From a virus: 25,987 bases of DNA. The stretch spans positions 1-25,987 of IMG/VR virus record IMGVR_UViG_3300025437_000843. One strand, written 5' to 3'. Shown here in pieces: positions 1 to 8,684 of the stretch (position 1 is the stretch's first letter; every line of letters begins with the position of its first letter). The notes under the pieces are model-generated. The model made no database searches and was not told where the DNA came from. It saw nothing but the letters and a program-made list of their open reading frames with translations. The position numbers and the translations under genes were made by a program.

Positions 1-498
1 GGGTGCCTATGTAACATAGCCGACGGCGGAGAAGGGGCAAGTGGTACCATACATTCAACTGAAACAAAAGCTAAATGGTCTGTTGCAAAAAAAGGTAAGA
101 CTTGGGAAGAAATATATGGTGTAGAACAAGCTCAAAGAATAAGAGAGAAACGAAAGATTACCGGTAGAAAACCAAACTCCGAGGAGACTAAAAAGAAAAT
201 GTCCATAGCCAAACAAGGTGTAAATAATCCTATGTATGGCAAGTCACCATCTGAGGAACACAGTCGTAATTTATCTATAGCTAAAATTGGAAAGCCCTCA
301 AACGCTAAGGGCAAAAAATACTCCGAAGAGACTAGACAAAACTATAAGAAGGCTGCTATAATAAGAGCTACTGACCCAATGATAAATGAAAAAATATCAA
401 ATAGTTTAAAAGGAATTAAGCGTTCCGAAGAAACTAAAAGAAAAATGGCAGAGGCTGCCAAATTAAGAGAAGCAAAAAAGAAATTATCAACTAACTAA
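1..498 (+). CDS. GIY-YIG-type homing endonuclease, C-terminal part (5' truncated)
   Basis: The frame is open from the first base of the window to the TAA at 496-498, so only the C-terminal 165 codons are present. The start reads LCNIADGGEGASG followed by HSTETK, like the end of the catalytic domain and linker of phage Seg/GIY-YIG endonucleases. It is followed by at least four NUMOD3-like repeats (GRKPNSEETKKK, GKSPSEEH, GKPSNAKGKKYSEETR, LKGIKRSEETKRK), a DNA-binding module of free-standing homing endonucleases. The protein is very rich in Lys and Ser and the DNA is visibly more AT-rich than most neighbours, which fits a recently mobile gene. The GIY and YIG residues lie upstream of the window, so the nuclease class is inferred from the repeats. 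It ends 8 bases before the next gene. Confidence 0.75.
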   Translation, partial: GCLCNIADGGEGASGTIHSTETKAKWSVAKKGKTWEEIYGVEQAQRIREKRKITGRKPNSEETKKKMSIAKQGVNNPMYGKSPSEEHSRNLSIAKIGKPSNAKGKKYSEETRQNYKKAAIIRATDPMINEKISNSLKGIKRSEETKRKMAEAAKLREAKKKLSTN

Positions 499-506
499 GG
501 AAAAAT

Positions 507-767
507 ATGTCTAATAGAATGTTTAGCAATGAACAGAAATTGAAGCTGACGCAGATCATCAATGAAGGTATGGCCGTGCTTCAAGAAATTGAAGACCTAA
601 ATGCCGGACTCAGTGATACTGTTAAAGCCATTGCCGAAGAAATGGAAATCAAACCAGCGATTCTAAAAAAAGCTATCAAAATTGCACAAAAGGCCAAATT
701 AACTGATACCAACAACGATCACGAAGAATTGAATACAATTCTCGAAACCGTAGGTAAAACACTTTGA
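507..767 (+). CDS. dsbA: DsbA-like double-stranded DNA-binding protein (late transcription accessory)
   Basis: This 86-residue protein starts at ATG 507 after an AAGGA Shine-Dalgarno sequence (496-500). It is predicted largely helical, with a central LSDTVKAIAEEMEIKP segment and an acidic C-terminus. Length and pattern resemble T4 DsbA (89 residues), a small dsDNA-binding protein linked to late-promoter transcription; similar proteins occur in T4-like cyanophages. The match rests on remembered family patterns, with no catalytic motif to confirm it. The stop codon overlaps the TTG start of the next gene. It could be another small helical phage protein. Confidence 0.55.
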   Translation: MSNRMFSNEQKLKLTQIINEGMAVLQEIEDLNAGLSDTVKAIAEEMEIKPAILKKAIKIAQKAKLTDTNNDHEELNTILETVGKTL

Positions 768-1057
768 TATTTTCAAAAACCATTGACTACATACGCCGAG
801 ACTACGAAGAGTATCCCCTGCGTTGTGTGTTGGAAATAGTAGGTTGGTTTGGTAGTGTAGGGTGTGCCTTGGGTATGACTTATTTTATACCCAACCCACC
901 ATTACTACAGTTGTATACCATCTGGGTCATCAGCACCTTGATCTATTCCTGGGCCGCTTGGACACGTGGATCGTTTGGCATGTTGGCCAACTATGCTCTG
1001 TTATTTTGCATTGACTCAGTTGGTCTAACTAAACTTGTATTAGCAGCTATAAAGTAG
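764..1057 (+). CDS. Small membrane protein, unknown function
   Basis: A 97-residue frame begins at TTG 764, which overlaps the TGA of the preceding gene (TTGA). No ATG lies near the start, so translation is probably coupled. After a charged N-terminus of about 18 residues there are three hydrophobic stretches (roughly residues 22-42, 46-66 and 72-95), so it should be an inner-membrane protein with about three passes. The family is not recognised. It is followed by a 70-base gap leading to the DNA polymerase gene. Confidence 0.65.
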   Translation: MIFSKTIDYIRRDYEEYPLRCVLEIVGWFGSVGCALGMTYFIPNPPLLQLYTIWVISTLIYSWAAWTRGSFGMLANYALLFCIDSVGLTKLVLAAIK

Positions 1058-1063
1058 TACAAT
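1035..1063 (+). promoter_or_regulatory. Candidate sigma70-type promoter before DNA polymerase
   Basis: TTGTAT (1035-1040) and TACAAT (1058-1063) are separated by exactly 17 bases. The -10 matches 5 of 6 consensus bases, the -35 only 3 of 6. It overlaps the end of the membrane-protein gene and would give a leader of about 58 bases before the polymerase ATG. It is weaker than the other promoters in this window. Confidence 0.35.
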
Positions 1064-1127
1064 AAGATTCGTCCGCTTTAAGGGCATGTAGAGCAAGTGT
1101 AAGCTCAAAGTTACACACAGGAGATTT

Positions 1128-3788
1128 ATGAGTTATATTGACGCATTGTTTGATCGCGAGCATGATCGCATTCACGTGGTAGAACGTGTCAATGGCGAAC
1201 GGGTCTATCAAGAGTACCCAGCCAATTATGTATTCTACTACGATGATCCACGTGGTAAGTTCCAGACCATCTATGGAACACCAGTCACAAGATTTGCCAC
1301 ACGCAACGGCAAAGAATTCCACAAAGAACAACGTATTAATTCAGGCAAGCGCCTATGGGAGTCAGACATTAACCCTATCTTCCGTTGCTTGGAAGAAAAT
1401 TATCTAGGCGCCCAATCACCAAAACTACAAACAGCCTTTTTCGATATTGAGGTCGACTTTGACCCTGAACGTGGTTTTTCAAAACCTGAAGATCCATTCA
1501 ATGCCATTACTGCTATTTCGGTCTATCTAGACTGGATGGAAAAAATGGTAACCCTGGTTATTCCGCCCAAGAGCTACTCGTGGGATACCGCTGAAGAAAT
1601 TTGTCGGCAGTACGAAAACTGCTATCTGTTTGAACGTGAAGAAGACCTGCTCAACACATTCCTTGACTTGATTGAAGATGCCGATATCTTGTCGGGTTGG
1701 AACTCAGAAGGCTTTGATATTCCCTATACCACCATGCGTATCAATCGTGTACTATCAAAAGACGACACACGCAGACTATGCCTGTGGGGCCAATATCCCA
1801 AGCAACGTACCTTTGAACGCTTTGGTGCTGAGAACCTAACCTTTGACCTGATTGGTCGTGTACACATGGACTATATGCAACTGTATCGCAAGTACACATA
1901 CGAAGAGCGACACAGCTACAGCTTGGATGCCATCGGCGAATACGAGTTGGATGAACGCAAAACACAATACGAAGGCACATTAGATCAACTATACAACCGA
2001 GACTTTCCCAAGTTTATCGACTATAACAGACAGGATACCATGTTGCTGGTCAAACTGGACAGGAAACTGCGTTTCTTGGATCTGGCCAACGAACTGGCAC
2101 ACGACAACACAGTATTGCTACCTACCACAATGGGTGCAGTAGCAGTTACTGAACAAGCTATTATCAATGAAGCACATAGTCGTAACATGGTAGTACCTAA
2201 CAGGAGAAGCAGAGATGATCACGGTGAAACGCAAGCAGCAGGTGCCTATGTTGCTTTCCCCAAAAGAGGCATGCACGAATACATTGGAGCAATTGACATT
2301 AACTCGCTCTACCCCTCAGCGATCCGTGCTCTTAACATGGGGCCAGAAACAATCGTCGGGCAACTAAGAACTACCATGACTGACCACTACATCCGAGAAA
2401 AGATCAGTGGTGGATCAAGTTTTGCTGATGCCTGGGAAAACATGTTTGGTACATTAGAGTATCAAGCGGTCATGAACATGGAACCAGGTACAGAAATTAC
2501 CTTAGACTGGGCCGATGGAACTGAGGATGTTATGAGTGCCAAGGATGTCTGGCGCTTGGTATTTGACTCAAACCAACCTTGGACCCTTAGTGCCAATGGA
2601 ACTATATTTAGATTTGATATCAAGGGTATTATCCCGGGCTTATTGGAGAGATGGTATGCCGAACGTAAAGAAATGCAAGCTAAAAAGAAAACCGCAACAT
2701 CTAAGGAAGATGAAGCGTTCTGGGACAAAAGGCAACTTGTTAAAAAAATTAACCTTAACTCACTTTACGGCGCGATCCTTAACCCGGGCTGTCGCTTCTT
2801 TGACCAACGTATCGGTCAATCGACTACGCTCACCGGTCGTATCATTGCGAAACACATGGATGCACACGTCAACGAAGCAATCACGGGCGAATACAATCAT
2901 ACCGGTGAAGCCATCATCTACGGGGACACGGACTCGGTCTATTTCTCAGCCTGGCCGCAAATCAAAGAGGAAGTAGCCGCAGGTCGTATGGAGTGGAACA
3001 GAGAAATCTGTGTACAGTTATACGATACTATTGCCGAAAGTGTAAATGAATCATTTCCTGCGTTTATGGAACGTGCTTGTCATTGCCCAAGAGACATGGG
3101 TGCTATTATCAAGGGCGGTCGCGAAATGGTTGCTTCAAAGGGCTTGTTTATCAAGAAAAAACGCTATGCTGTACTGATTTACGACATGGAAGGTGTACGC
3201 TTGGACACACACGGCAAGCCAGGCAAGGTCAAGGCCATGGGCCTGGATCTCAAGCGTTCGGATACTCCCAAGGTTGTACAGGATTTCCTAAGCAGTATCT
3301 TGTTGGATGTGCTGACCGGCAAGGAACGTGAACACATTATTGCCAAGGTCAAGGAGTTCAAGATCGCCTTTGCCGACAGACCGGCCTGGGAAAAAGGTAC
3401 TCCCAAACGTGTCAACAACTTGACCAAGTACACAGCCGAAGAAGCACGTCTTGGTAAAGCCAACATGCCCGGACATGTTCGTGCCGCAATGAACTGGAAT
3501 AGATTGAAAAAGATGCACGGTGACAACTATTCAACTGCCATTGTGGACGGTATGAAAACCATTGTGTGCAAGCTAAAGGACAATCCCCTGGGACTCACCA
3601 GTGTGGGTTACCCAACAGATGAAACACATATTCCTGCCTGGTTCAAAGAGTTACCGTTTGATGACTCCAGTATGGAATCAACCATTGTGGATCAAAAGGT
3701 AGAAAACTTGTTGGGTGTACTAGATTGGCGAATAGCCGAATCCACTGACATCAAAACAACCTTTGACGATCTGTTTACCTGGGAATAG
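1128..3788 (+). CDS. 43: T4-like family B DNA polymerase (gp43)
   Basis: Replicative polymerase with proofreading exonuclease, 886 residues against 898 in T4 gp43, so probably complete. Exonuclease motifs: Exo I FDIEVDF with D106 and E108; Exo II WNSEGFDIPY with N192 and D197; Exo III YNRQD further on. Polymerase motifs: motif A DINSLYPS with D390; motif B KKINLNSLYG from K539; motif C YGDTDS with D600 and D602; then a KKRY motif. All catalytic acidic residues are present. ATG 1128 is preceded by AGGAG (1119-1123). It should work with the clamp encoded at 4777. The regA and clamp-loader genes (62, 44) that separate 43 and 45 in T4 are absent; only a methyltransferase gene lies between them here. 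Confidence 0.97.
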   Translation: MSYIDALFDREHDRIHVVERVNGERVYQEYPANYVFYYDDPRGKFQTIYGTPVTRFATRNGKEFHKEQRINSGKRLWESDINPIFRCLEENYLGAQSPKLQTAFFDIEVDFDPERGFSKPEDPFNAITAISVYLDWMEKMVTLVIPPKSYSWDTAEEICRQYENCYLFEREEDLLNTFLDLIEDADILSGWNSEGFDIPYTTMRINRVLSKDDTRRLCLWGQYPKQRTFERFGAENLTFDLIGRVHMDYMQLYRKYTYEERHSYSLDAIGEYELDERKTQYEGTLDQLYNRDFPKFIDYNRQDTMLLVKLDRKLRFLDLANELAHDNTVLLPTTMGAVAVTEQAIINEAHSRNMVVPNRRSRDDHGETQAAGAYVAFPKRGMHEYIGAIDINSLYPSAIRALNMGPETIVGQLRTTMTDHYIREKISGGSSFADAWENMFGTLEYQAVMNMEPGTEITLDWADGTEDVMSAKDVWRLVFDSNQPWTLSANGTIFRFDIKGIIPGLLERWYAERKEMQAKKKTATSKEDEAFWDKRQLVKKINLNSLYGAILNPGCRFFDQRIGQSTTLTGRIIAKHMDAHVNEAITGEYNHTGEAIIYGDTDSVYFSAWPQIKEEVAAGRMEWNREICVQLYDTIAESVNESFPAFMERACHCPRDMGAIIKGGREMVASKGLFIKKKRYAVLIYDMEGVRLDTHGKPGKVKAMGLDLKRSDTPKVVQDFLSSILLDVLTGKEREHIIAKVKEFKIAFADRPAWEKGTPKRVNNLTKYTAEEARLGKANMPGHVRAAMNWNRLKKMHGDNYSTAIVDGMKTIVCKLKDNPLGLTSVGYPTDETHIPAWFKELPFDDSSMESTIVDQKVENLLGVLDWRIAESTDIKTTFDDLFTWE

Positions 3789-3790
3789 TC

Positions 3791-4729
3791 ATGGCTCTGT
3801 ATGAACTAGTATCTTTGAGAAAACATCTACTGGAAACTCTGGATACTGAGCCAGTGGAGAAAGAACTGGCAAAATTAATTGACAATATTCAAAGCCTGAC
3901 CATCAAGGTAAATGGTATTGATGAACAAAATTTAAAATTTATCAATGACTTGAACCAGTACTACAATCAAATACTTGATCAAATCAAAGCAACGGACCCT
4001 AAATTACAGGCGCATTTGGCAACTCTCAATGACCAAATTGATGCGATCACACATCGGTTGTTTGCCAACAATTATGATCTGGAAGAAAATACCGGCGGTG
4101 TCGAGCACATAAGAAACAATCGACGAATTAGTGTTCGCCCAGACATTGAGGATTACATAAAACATCGTATCATGTTGCATACCAGCTGGCGCTACCCCGC
4201 ATTGGAAATTGGGTGTAGAGACGGAGAATGGACACAATATATGATTTCTAGTGACCCCTTGTACCTGATAGATTCGCACAAGGAATTTTTAACTGCGGCA
4301 ACTGCAAATTTCACTCCAGAATTTCAACGCAGAGTACGCCTGTACAATTTGGTCGATCACGACCTCACAGTATTGCCGGCCAATCAATTTGGCCTGGTGT
4401 TCAGCTGGGGATATTTTAACTATGTTGGCCTCGACACCATGAAACACTATCTAAAACAAATTTATAGTCTGTTGAGACCCGGTGGCACATTCTTTTTCAG
4501 TTACAACGACGGCGATACTCCTGCTGGAGCCGGAATGGCCGAGTGCTTTGCACAGACCTATATGCCAAAAGGCATGTTGCTGGCCTTGAGTGAAAGCATT
4601 GGGTTTGAATTGGAAACTGATTCATTTTTTGAACCAAACATAAGTTCCTTAGAATTACGTAAACCTGGCGTACTTGAAACAAATAAACTTCACCAGGTAA
4701 TGGGCGAAATAAAATTTATTAATGTTTGA
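3791..4729 (+). CDS. SAM-dependent methyltransferase with N-terminal coiled coil
   Basis: The 312-residue product has two parts. Residues 1 to about 95 are heptad-rich and likely form a coiled coil. From about residue 130 comes a class I Rossmann methyltransferase: motif I LEIGCRDGEW (E139, G141, G145), the acidic end of strand 2 at D161 in YLIDSH, and the post-motif LRPGGTFFF at 228-236. The substrate is unknown; the C-terminal part shows no base-methylase motif such as DPPY, so a glycan, protein or small molecule is as likely as DNA. It starts 2 bases after the polymerase stop without a clear Shine-Dalgarno, so coupling is likely. Its stop codon lies inside the -35 region of the clamp promoter. 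Confidence 0.8.
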   Translation: MALYELVSLRKHLLETLDTEPVEKELAKLIDNIQSLTIKVNGIDEQNLKFINDLNQYYNQILDQIKATDPKLQAHLATLNDQIDAITHRLFANNYDLEENTGGVEHIRNNRRISVRPDIEDYIKHRIMLHTSWRYPALEIGCRDGEWTQYMISSDPLYLIDSHKEFLTAATANFTPEFQRRVRLYNLVDHDLTVLPANQFGLVFSWGYFNYVGLDTMKHYLKQIYSLLRPGGTFFFSYNDGDTPAGAGMAECFAQTYMPKGMLLALSESIGFELETDSFFEPNISSLELRKPGVLETNKLHQVMGEIKFINV

Positions 4730-4754
4730 CTTTTTCTAAATACTCATCTACAAT
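4726..4754 (+). promoter_or_regulatory. Sigma70-type promoter of the sliding clamp gene
   Basis: TTGACT (4726-4731), 17-base spacer, TACAAT (4749-4754): 10 of 12 consensus positions. The -35 overlaps the stop codon of the methyltransferase. Transcription would start near 4761, giving a 16-base leader that contains the CGGAG ribosome-binding site (4766-4770). A CTAAATA string (4736-4742), resembling a T4-type late element, sits in the spacer. Confidence 0.7.
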
Positions 4755-4776
4755 TAACATATTAACGGAGAAAACT

Positions 4777-5511
4777 ATGCGTGATTACTTATTAGATATT
4801 GTACAACACACTTATGGCCTGGGTGTTATCAACATGATCAAGGTTACTGGTACCGAAGACACAACCAGTATCAATGCCTTTGACCAACAGACCAAAACTG
4901 TTGTGTTGAATGCGGAATTTAAAAAGGCACTTCCTGACTTTATTGGTACTTTTGGTATGCCCAACCTGGATCGACTAAACACTATTCTTAATCTTCCAGT
5001 CTACAAAGAAGATGCAACAATTACAGTCAGTACACAAAAAGAAGAAGATGGTACTGAAGTTCCAAGCGGTGTAACTTTTGTCAACAAAGACGGCGACTTT
5101 AAAAACAACTATCGCTTTATGAGTACCGCAGTGATCAATGATCAACTCAAGAATGTCAAAATGAAACAGGTCAAGTGGGGTGTAGAAATTGTACCTACTG
5201 CGGCCAGTATTCAAAAATTAAAGTTTCAAACACAGGCACATTCAGATGCCACAGCATTCAGCAGTAAAACAGAAGGTGGCGAACTGAAGTTTTTCTTTGG
5301 TGATGCCAGCAGTCATGCCGGTTCGTTTACATTTGCTACTACCAGCGGTACATTGTCCAAACAACTATACTGGCCAGTGGCAGTAGTAAACAGCATTTTG
5401 AGCTTGCCTGGTGACAAAACATTCAAGATCTCCGACGAAGGTGTTGCTGAAATTACGGTCGATTCCGGTCTTGCCCTTTACAAATACATGTTGCCAGCAC
5501 AGACAAAGTGA
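4777..5511 (+). CDS. 45: DNA polymerase sliding clamp (gp45-like)
   Basis: Homotrimeric processivity clamp that tethers polymerase to DNA and, in T4, also activates late transcription. From ATG 4777 the product is 244 residues, close to T4 gp45 (228). Recognition is by overall pattern: an N-terminal NILNLPVYKEDA-type segment, repeated beta-rich halves, and a C-terminus ending in YMLPAQTK. The upstream in-frame ATG at 4726 would lie inside the promoter and the preceding gene. ATG 4777 has CGGAG seven bases upstream and follows the promoter, so it is preferred. The stop overlaps the GTG start of the sulfotransferase gene (GTGA). Confidence 0.87.
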   Translation: MRDYLLDIVQHTYGLGVINMIKVTGTEDTTSINAFDQQTKTVVLNAEFKKALPDFIGTFGMPNLDRLNTILNLPVYKEDATITVSTQKEEDGTEVPSGVTFVNKDGDFKNNYRFMSTAVINDQLKNVKMKQVKWGVEIVPTAASIQKLKFQTQAHSDATAFSSKTEGGELKFFFGDASSHAGSFTFATTSGTLSKQLYWPVAVVNSILSLPGDKTFKISDEGVAEITVDSGLALYKYMLPAQTK

Positions 5512-6134
5512 TTGTAGACGCAGGGTTTTTAACCACTTGGAAAAACAAAGGCCATCTGTTTGGCCAATGCATGAGTCACCCCGACGGTGATCTCATGTAT
5601 GTTAACATTCCCAAGAACGCCAGCTCATGGACCAAGCCCAACCTAATAGATCTTGGTTGGGAGTTTTATAACTATCACACAGATCAGTTGGACAAACATG
5701 CACTTGTAGTCTTGCGTGATCCTGTAGAACGTTGGCTCAGTGGTATTGCTGAATACTTGACTCTGTATCATCCAACTCTTGCCATTGACTCAATGGAAAC
5801 CTTAGATATTATTTTTGATCGTGTGTGCTTTGATGATCATACCGAACAACAGATAAAATTCATACACGGCCTTGATACTGACTGTTGTACATTCTTTAGA
5901 TGTGATTCTTACTATAGAGAAGACTTTAGTACATTTTTAGATGATCACGGAATACCCAATCGTTACCACAAGTACGAGTTTCAACATGTGAGTGAATCCA
6001 GCCCAGATCGCCGAAGATTTCAAGAAATTTTTCGCACCCAGTTAGAAAAATCTAAATATCTCACACAGATTAAAAACTACTACGAAGAAGATTACAGATT
6101 AATGGATTCGGTGGAATACTATGGGTCAAGATAA
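5508..6134 (+). CDS. Sulfotransferase-like protein (PAPS-dependent)
   Basis: The 208-residue product begins at GTG 5508, overlapping the clamp stop. It carries a 5'-phosphosulfate-binding loop-like motif VNIPKNASS (residues 32-40) and a 3'-phosphate-binding motif LRDPVERWLSG (69-79), the two PAPS-binding signatures of the sulfotransferase fold. It is short for the family but covers both. The acceptor cannot be read from the sequence; a host surface glycan, the phage's own glycans or a small molecule are possible. The neighbouring glycosyltransferases and epimerase further on favour glycan chemistry, by inference. The gene overlaps the next one by 14 bases. Confidence 0.72.
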   Translation: MIVDAGFLTTWKNKGHLFGQCMSHPDGDLMYVNIPKNASSWTKPNLIDLGWEFYNYHTDQLDKHALVVLRDPVERWLSGIAEYLTLYHPTLAIDSMETLDIIFDRVCFDDHTEQQIKFIHGLDTDCCTFFRCDSYYREDFSTFLDDHGIPNRYHKYEFQHVSESSPDRRRFQEIFRTQLEKSKYLTQIKNYYEEDYRLMDSVEYYGSR

Positions 6135-7146
6135 ACTTGATTTGAGATTGTTTAACACCACGTGGATGCAGTCGCATGTGCGTGGACAAAACTATTCAGG
6201 TCCACCTATTACACATCACTGTACACAACCTTGGAAAACTCTGGTTGTCAATTTGGAAGGTGATTGTTTTGTATGTCTATGTGAAGCACACTTGCCTATT
6301 CCAGTTGGAGCAATAACCGACTTTGACGCTATAGAAGATGTATGGACCAGCGACGCTGCACAGGTATTACAACAGACTATTTTAGATAAAACCTTTACTT
6401 ATTGTGCTGTAACTGATTGTGGTATCATTGAACGAGACATTATATCCGGGCATCATATCAACATCAACATAGATGAAAGTTGTAATCTTGCTTGTCCTAC
6501 CTGCCGACGTGGCATGATTAATCACACTAGTGGTCCGTTATTTGAAAAAAAACTGGCTCAGGTCAATCACTTTGTAAAGTTAATTAACAAGTTTGATCAG
6601 CCAACGAATTTGGTCATGTCGGGCAATGGTGATCCATTGGCCAGTTTGATCATGAGACCACTATTTTTAAACTGGAACCCATTGCCCAATCACAGCATTG
6701 AATTGGCTACCAATGGCCTGTTGATGAAAAAATTGTTGCCCAACAGCCCAATACTGCCAAATATCAAAACTTTTAAAATCAGCGTGGACGCTGGAACCAA
6801 AGAAATATATGAACAAGTCAGACGCCCGGGTAAATTTTCAATCATTAAAGAAAATCTGGATTGGTTGGCCATAAACCGCAGGCCGGGCGTTGCTGTAAAT
6901 TTAATGTTTTGTATCAGTGTTGCAAATGTAGGAGACATGATAAATTTTGCCAATATGTGCAAAGACTACGGATTTGCTGCAAAATATACCCATGTAACTG
7001 ATTGGAATACATTTGACAACTTCGCCAGCCAGGATGTTATAATTAACACTGATAATCCCTTGCATCCGCTGGCAGTGGAACAATTACAAACCATTGCAAC
7101 AATGCCGCATGTAGATTTGTCACCAACACTAAAAAGATTACTATGA
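6121..7146 (+). CDS. Radical SAM enzyme with N-terminal SPASM-like cysteine region
   Basis: The 341-residue protein has a radical SAM core with CNLACPTC (C121, C125, C128; CX3CX2C), preceded by the beta-strand HININID. It continues with a GNGDPL motif and SVDAGTKEIYEQVR, typical of SPASM/twitch enzymes. Unusually, the Cys-rich auxiliary part lies before the core: C34, C49, C52, C54, C95 and C100, with a QPWKTLVVNLEGDCFVCLC pattern that looks like a SPASM domain (normally C-terminal). No C-terminal cysteine cluster is seen. The gene directly precedes the DpdA-like gene with an ATGA overlap, so a role in peptide or deazaguanine chemistry is conceivable but unproven. Confidence 0.78.
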   Translation: MGQDKLDLRLFNTTWMQSHVRGQNYSGPPITHHCTQPWKTLVVNLEGDCFVCLCEAHLPIPVGAITDFDAIEDVWTSDAAQVLQQTILDKTFTYCAVTDCGIIERDIISGHHININIDESCNLACPTCRRGMINHTSGPLFEKKLAQVNHFVKLINKFDQPTNLVMSGNGDPLASLIMRPLFLNWNPLPNHSIELATNGLLMKKLLPNSPILPNIKTFKISVDAGTKEIYEQVRRPGKFSIIKENLDWLAINRRPGVAVNLMFCISVANVGDMINFANMCKDYGFAAKYTHVTDWNTFDNFASQDVIINTDNPLHPLAVEQLQTIATMPHVDLSPTLKRLL

Positions 7147-8684
7147 CCCAAGACAACCTAACCGCTAAACAGAATGACTATGCTGTGTTTCTTCCAGCCA
7201 TCTCTGGGTTTTATGCTACCTTTATAGGTAAACAACGCAACAATAATTATGTAGATCCAGCACGTATGCCAGCTGGGTTGACAGATATGGAAATGATGAA
7301 TTGGTTAAATCCTACCAAGGCATTGTTCCCTTATAAGTGGTCACTTTACTCCGGTGGCCACGCAAACCTTGACCTGAACAAACAGGACTGGTCAGAGGAT
7401 ATGGTACGCAATCGAGATCCCAACACACTAATGCTAGGCGACTCTGGTGGATTCCAGATTGCCAAAGGATTATGGGAAGGCGATTGGAAAGCCCATTCAG
7501 GGTGCCCGAAGGCCCAGAAAAAACGTGAACAAGTTTTGGCTTGGCTGGACGGCATTGCTGATTACGGTATGATTCTTGATATTCCGACCTGGGTAGTGCA
7601 TGATCCACATGCCAGCGCCAAGTGTCAGATTACCACGCACCAAGAAGCTGTAGATGCTACCAAGTACAACAATGACTACTTTATGAAACACCGCAAGGGT
7701 GTAAAAAATGGTGGTGCCCGGTTCTTAAACGTGTTACAAGGTGCCAATCATAAAGAAGCAGAAGATTGGTATCAGACAATGAAACACTATTGTGATCCTG
7801 CGGTTTATCCCGACACACACTTTGATGGCTGGGCCATGGGCGGACAGAACATGTGTGACGTACACTTGATCTTGCGTAGACTAGTGGCTCTGCGCTACGA
7901 TAATCTATTACAGGAAGGTGTTCATGATTGGATGCACTTCTTGGGCACAAGCAAACTAGAATGGGCAGTCTTGCTCACAGTTATACAACGTGCTATTAGG
8001 AAATATGTTAATCCTAGTTTTACAGTCTCGTTTGATTGTGCCAGCCCGTTTTTAGCCACAGCCAATGGGCAGGTATATCATCACATTGACTTGCCCGACG
8101 GCGGCAAATGGTCCTATCGCATGAGTCCCATTGTGGATGATAAAAAATACGCAACCGACACCAGACCCTTTAGAGATGCTGTGCTACAGGATAAACTGAT
8201 ACACCACTTTGACGAAAGCCCACTCAGTGCCCTGTGCCAAATGAAAGATATTTGTGTATACAAGCCCGGCGATGTCAATAAAAATGGCAAAGAAGGCAAG
8301 ACATCGTGGGATAGTTTCAGCTACGCACTCCTAATGGGACATAATGTTTGGATGCACATTGAATCAGTACAACGTGCCAATAGAGAATTTGATAGTGGCA
8401 AGCACCCAGCTATGATGCGTCGTAGTGAAGGTGACTATGCCTTCTTTGAAGACATTGTAGAAGCTATATTTTCTGCACCCACTCGAGCCGATGCCGAAGC
8501 CATTATTGAATACTATGATGAATACTGGATGGAAATTGTGGGTACTCGCGGATTCAAGGGCAAGAAAACACGCAATAGCCTGACCAACTTTAACGCACTA
8601 TTTGAGTTTGAAGATGGTAGCGAAGACGAAGCAGAACCCGAACCAGAATTTGATGAATCACGACTTGACCAACTGGAGGCCTAA
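7143..8684 (+). CDS. dpdA: DpdA-like tRNA-guanine transglycosylase homologue (7-deazaguanine insertion into DNA)
   Basis: A 513-residue TIM-barrel transglycosylase. TGT signatures in order: LMLGDSGGFQ with D100 (matching the base-binding Asp of bacterial TGT), ILDIPTW (D146), FLNVLQG (194-200), GWAMGG (229-234), HFLGTS (265-270), and VSFDCASP with D298, aligned with the nucleophile in the FDCVMP motif of bacterial TGT. The C-terminal zinc site of canonical Tgt (CxCxxC) is not seen; instead there is a strongly acidic tail. FolE, QueD and QueE in the same window support DpdA, the phage enzyme that swaps guanine for a 7-deazaguanine in DNA, over a tRNA enzyme. ATG 7143 overlaps the radical SAM stop. 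The DpdA subfamily is not assigned. Confidence 0.82.
   Translation: MTQDNLTAKQNDYAVFLPAISGFYATFIGKQRNNNYVDPARMPAGLTDMEMMNWLNPTKALFPYKWSLYSGGHANLDLNKQDWSEDMVRNRDPNTLMLGDSGGFQIAKGLWEGDWKAHSGCPKAQKKREQVLAWLDGIADYGMILDIPTWVVHDPHASAKCQITTHQEAVDATKYNNDYFMKHRKGVKNGGARFLNVLQGANHKEAEDWYQTMKHYCDPAVYPDTHFDGWAMGGQNMCDVHLILRRLVALRYDNLLQEGVHDWMHFLGTSKLEWAVLLTVIQRAIRKYVNPSFTVSFDCASPFLATANGQVYHHIDLPDGGKWSYRMSPIVDDKKYATDTRPFRDAVLQDKLIHHFDESPLSALCQMKDICVYKPGDVNKNGKEGKTSWDSFSYALLMGHNVWMHIESVQRANREFDSGKHPAMMRRSEGDYAFFEDIVEAIFSAPTRADAEAIIEYYDEYWMEIVGTRGFKGKKTRNSLTNFNALFEFEDGSEDEAEPEPEFDESRLDQLEA

Noticed and set aside
3179-3526. Antisense open frame inside the DNA polymerase gene
   Set aside because: A shadow of the polymerase codons; no motif and no independent ribosome site. 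All other reverse-strand frames were rejected likewise.
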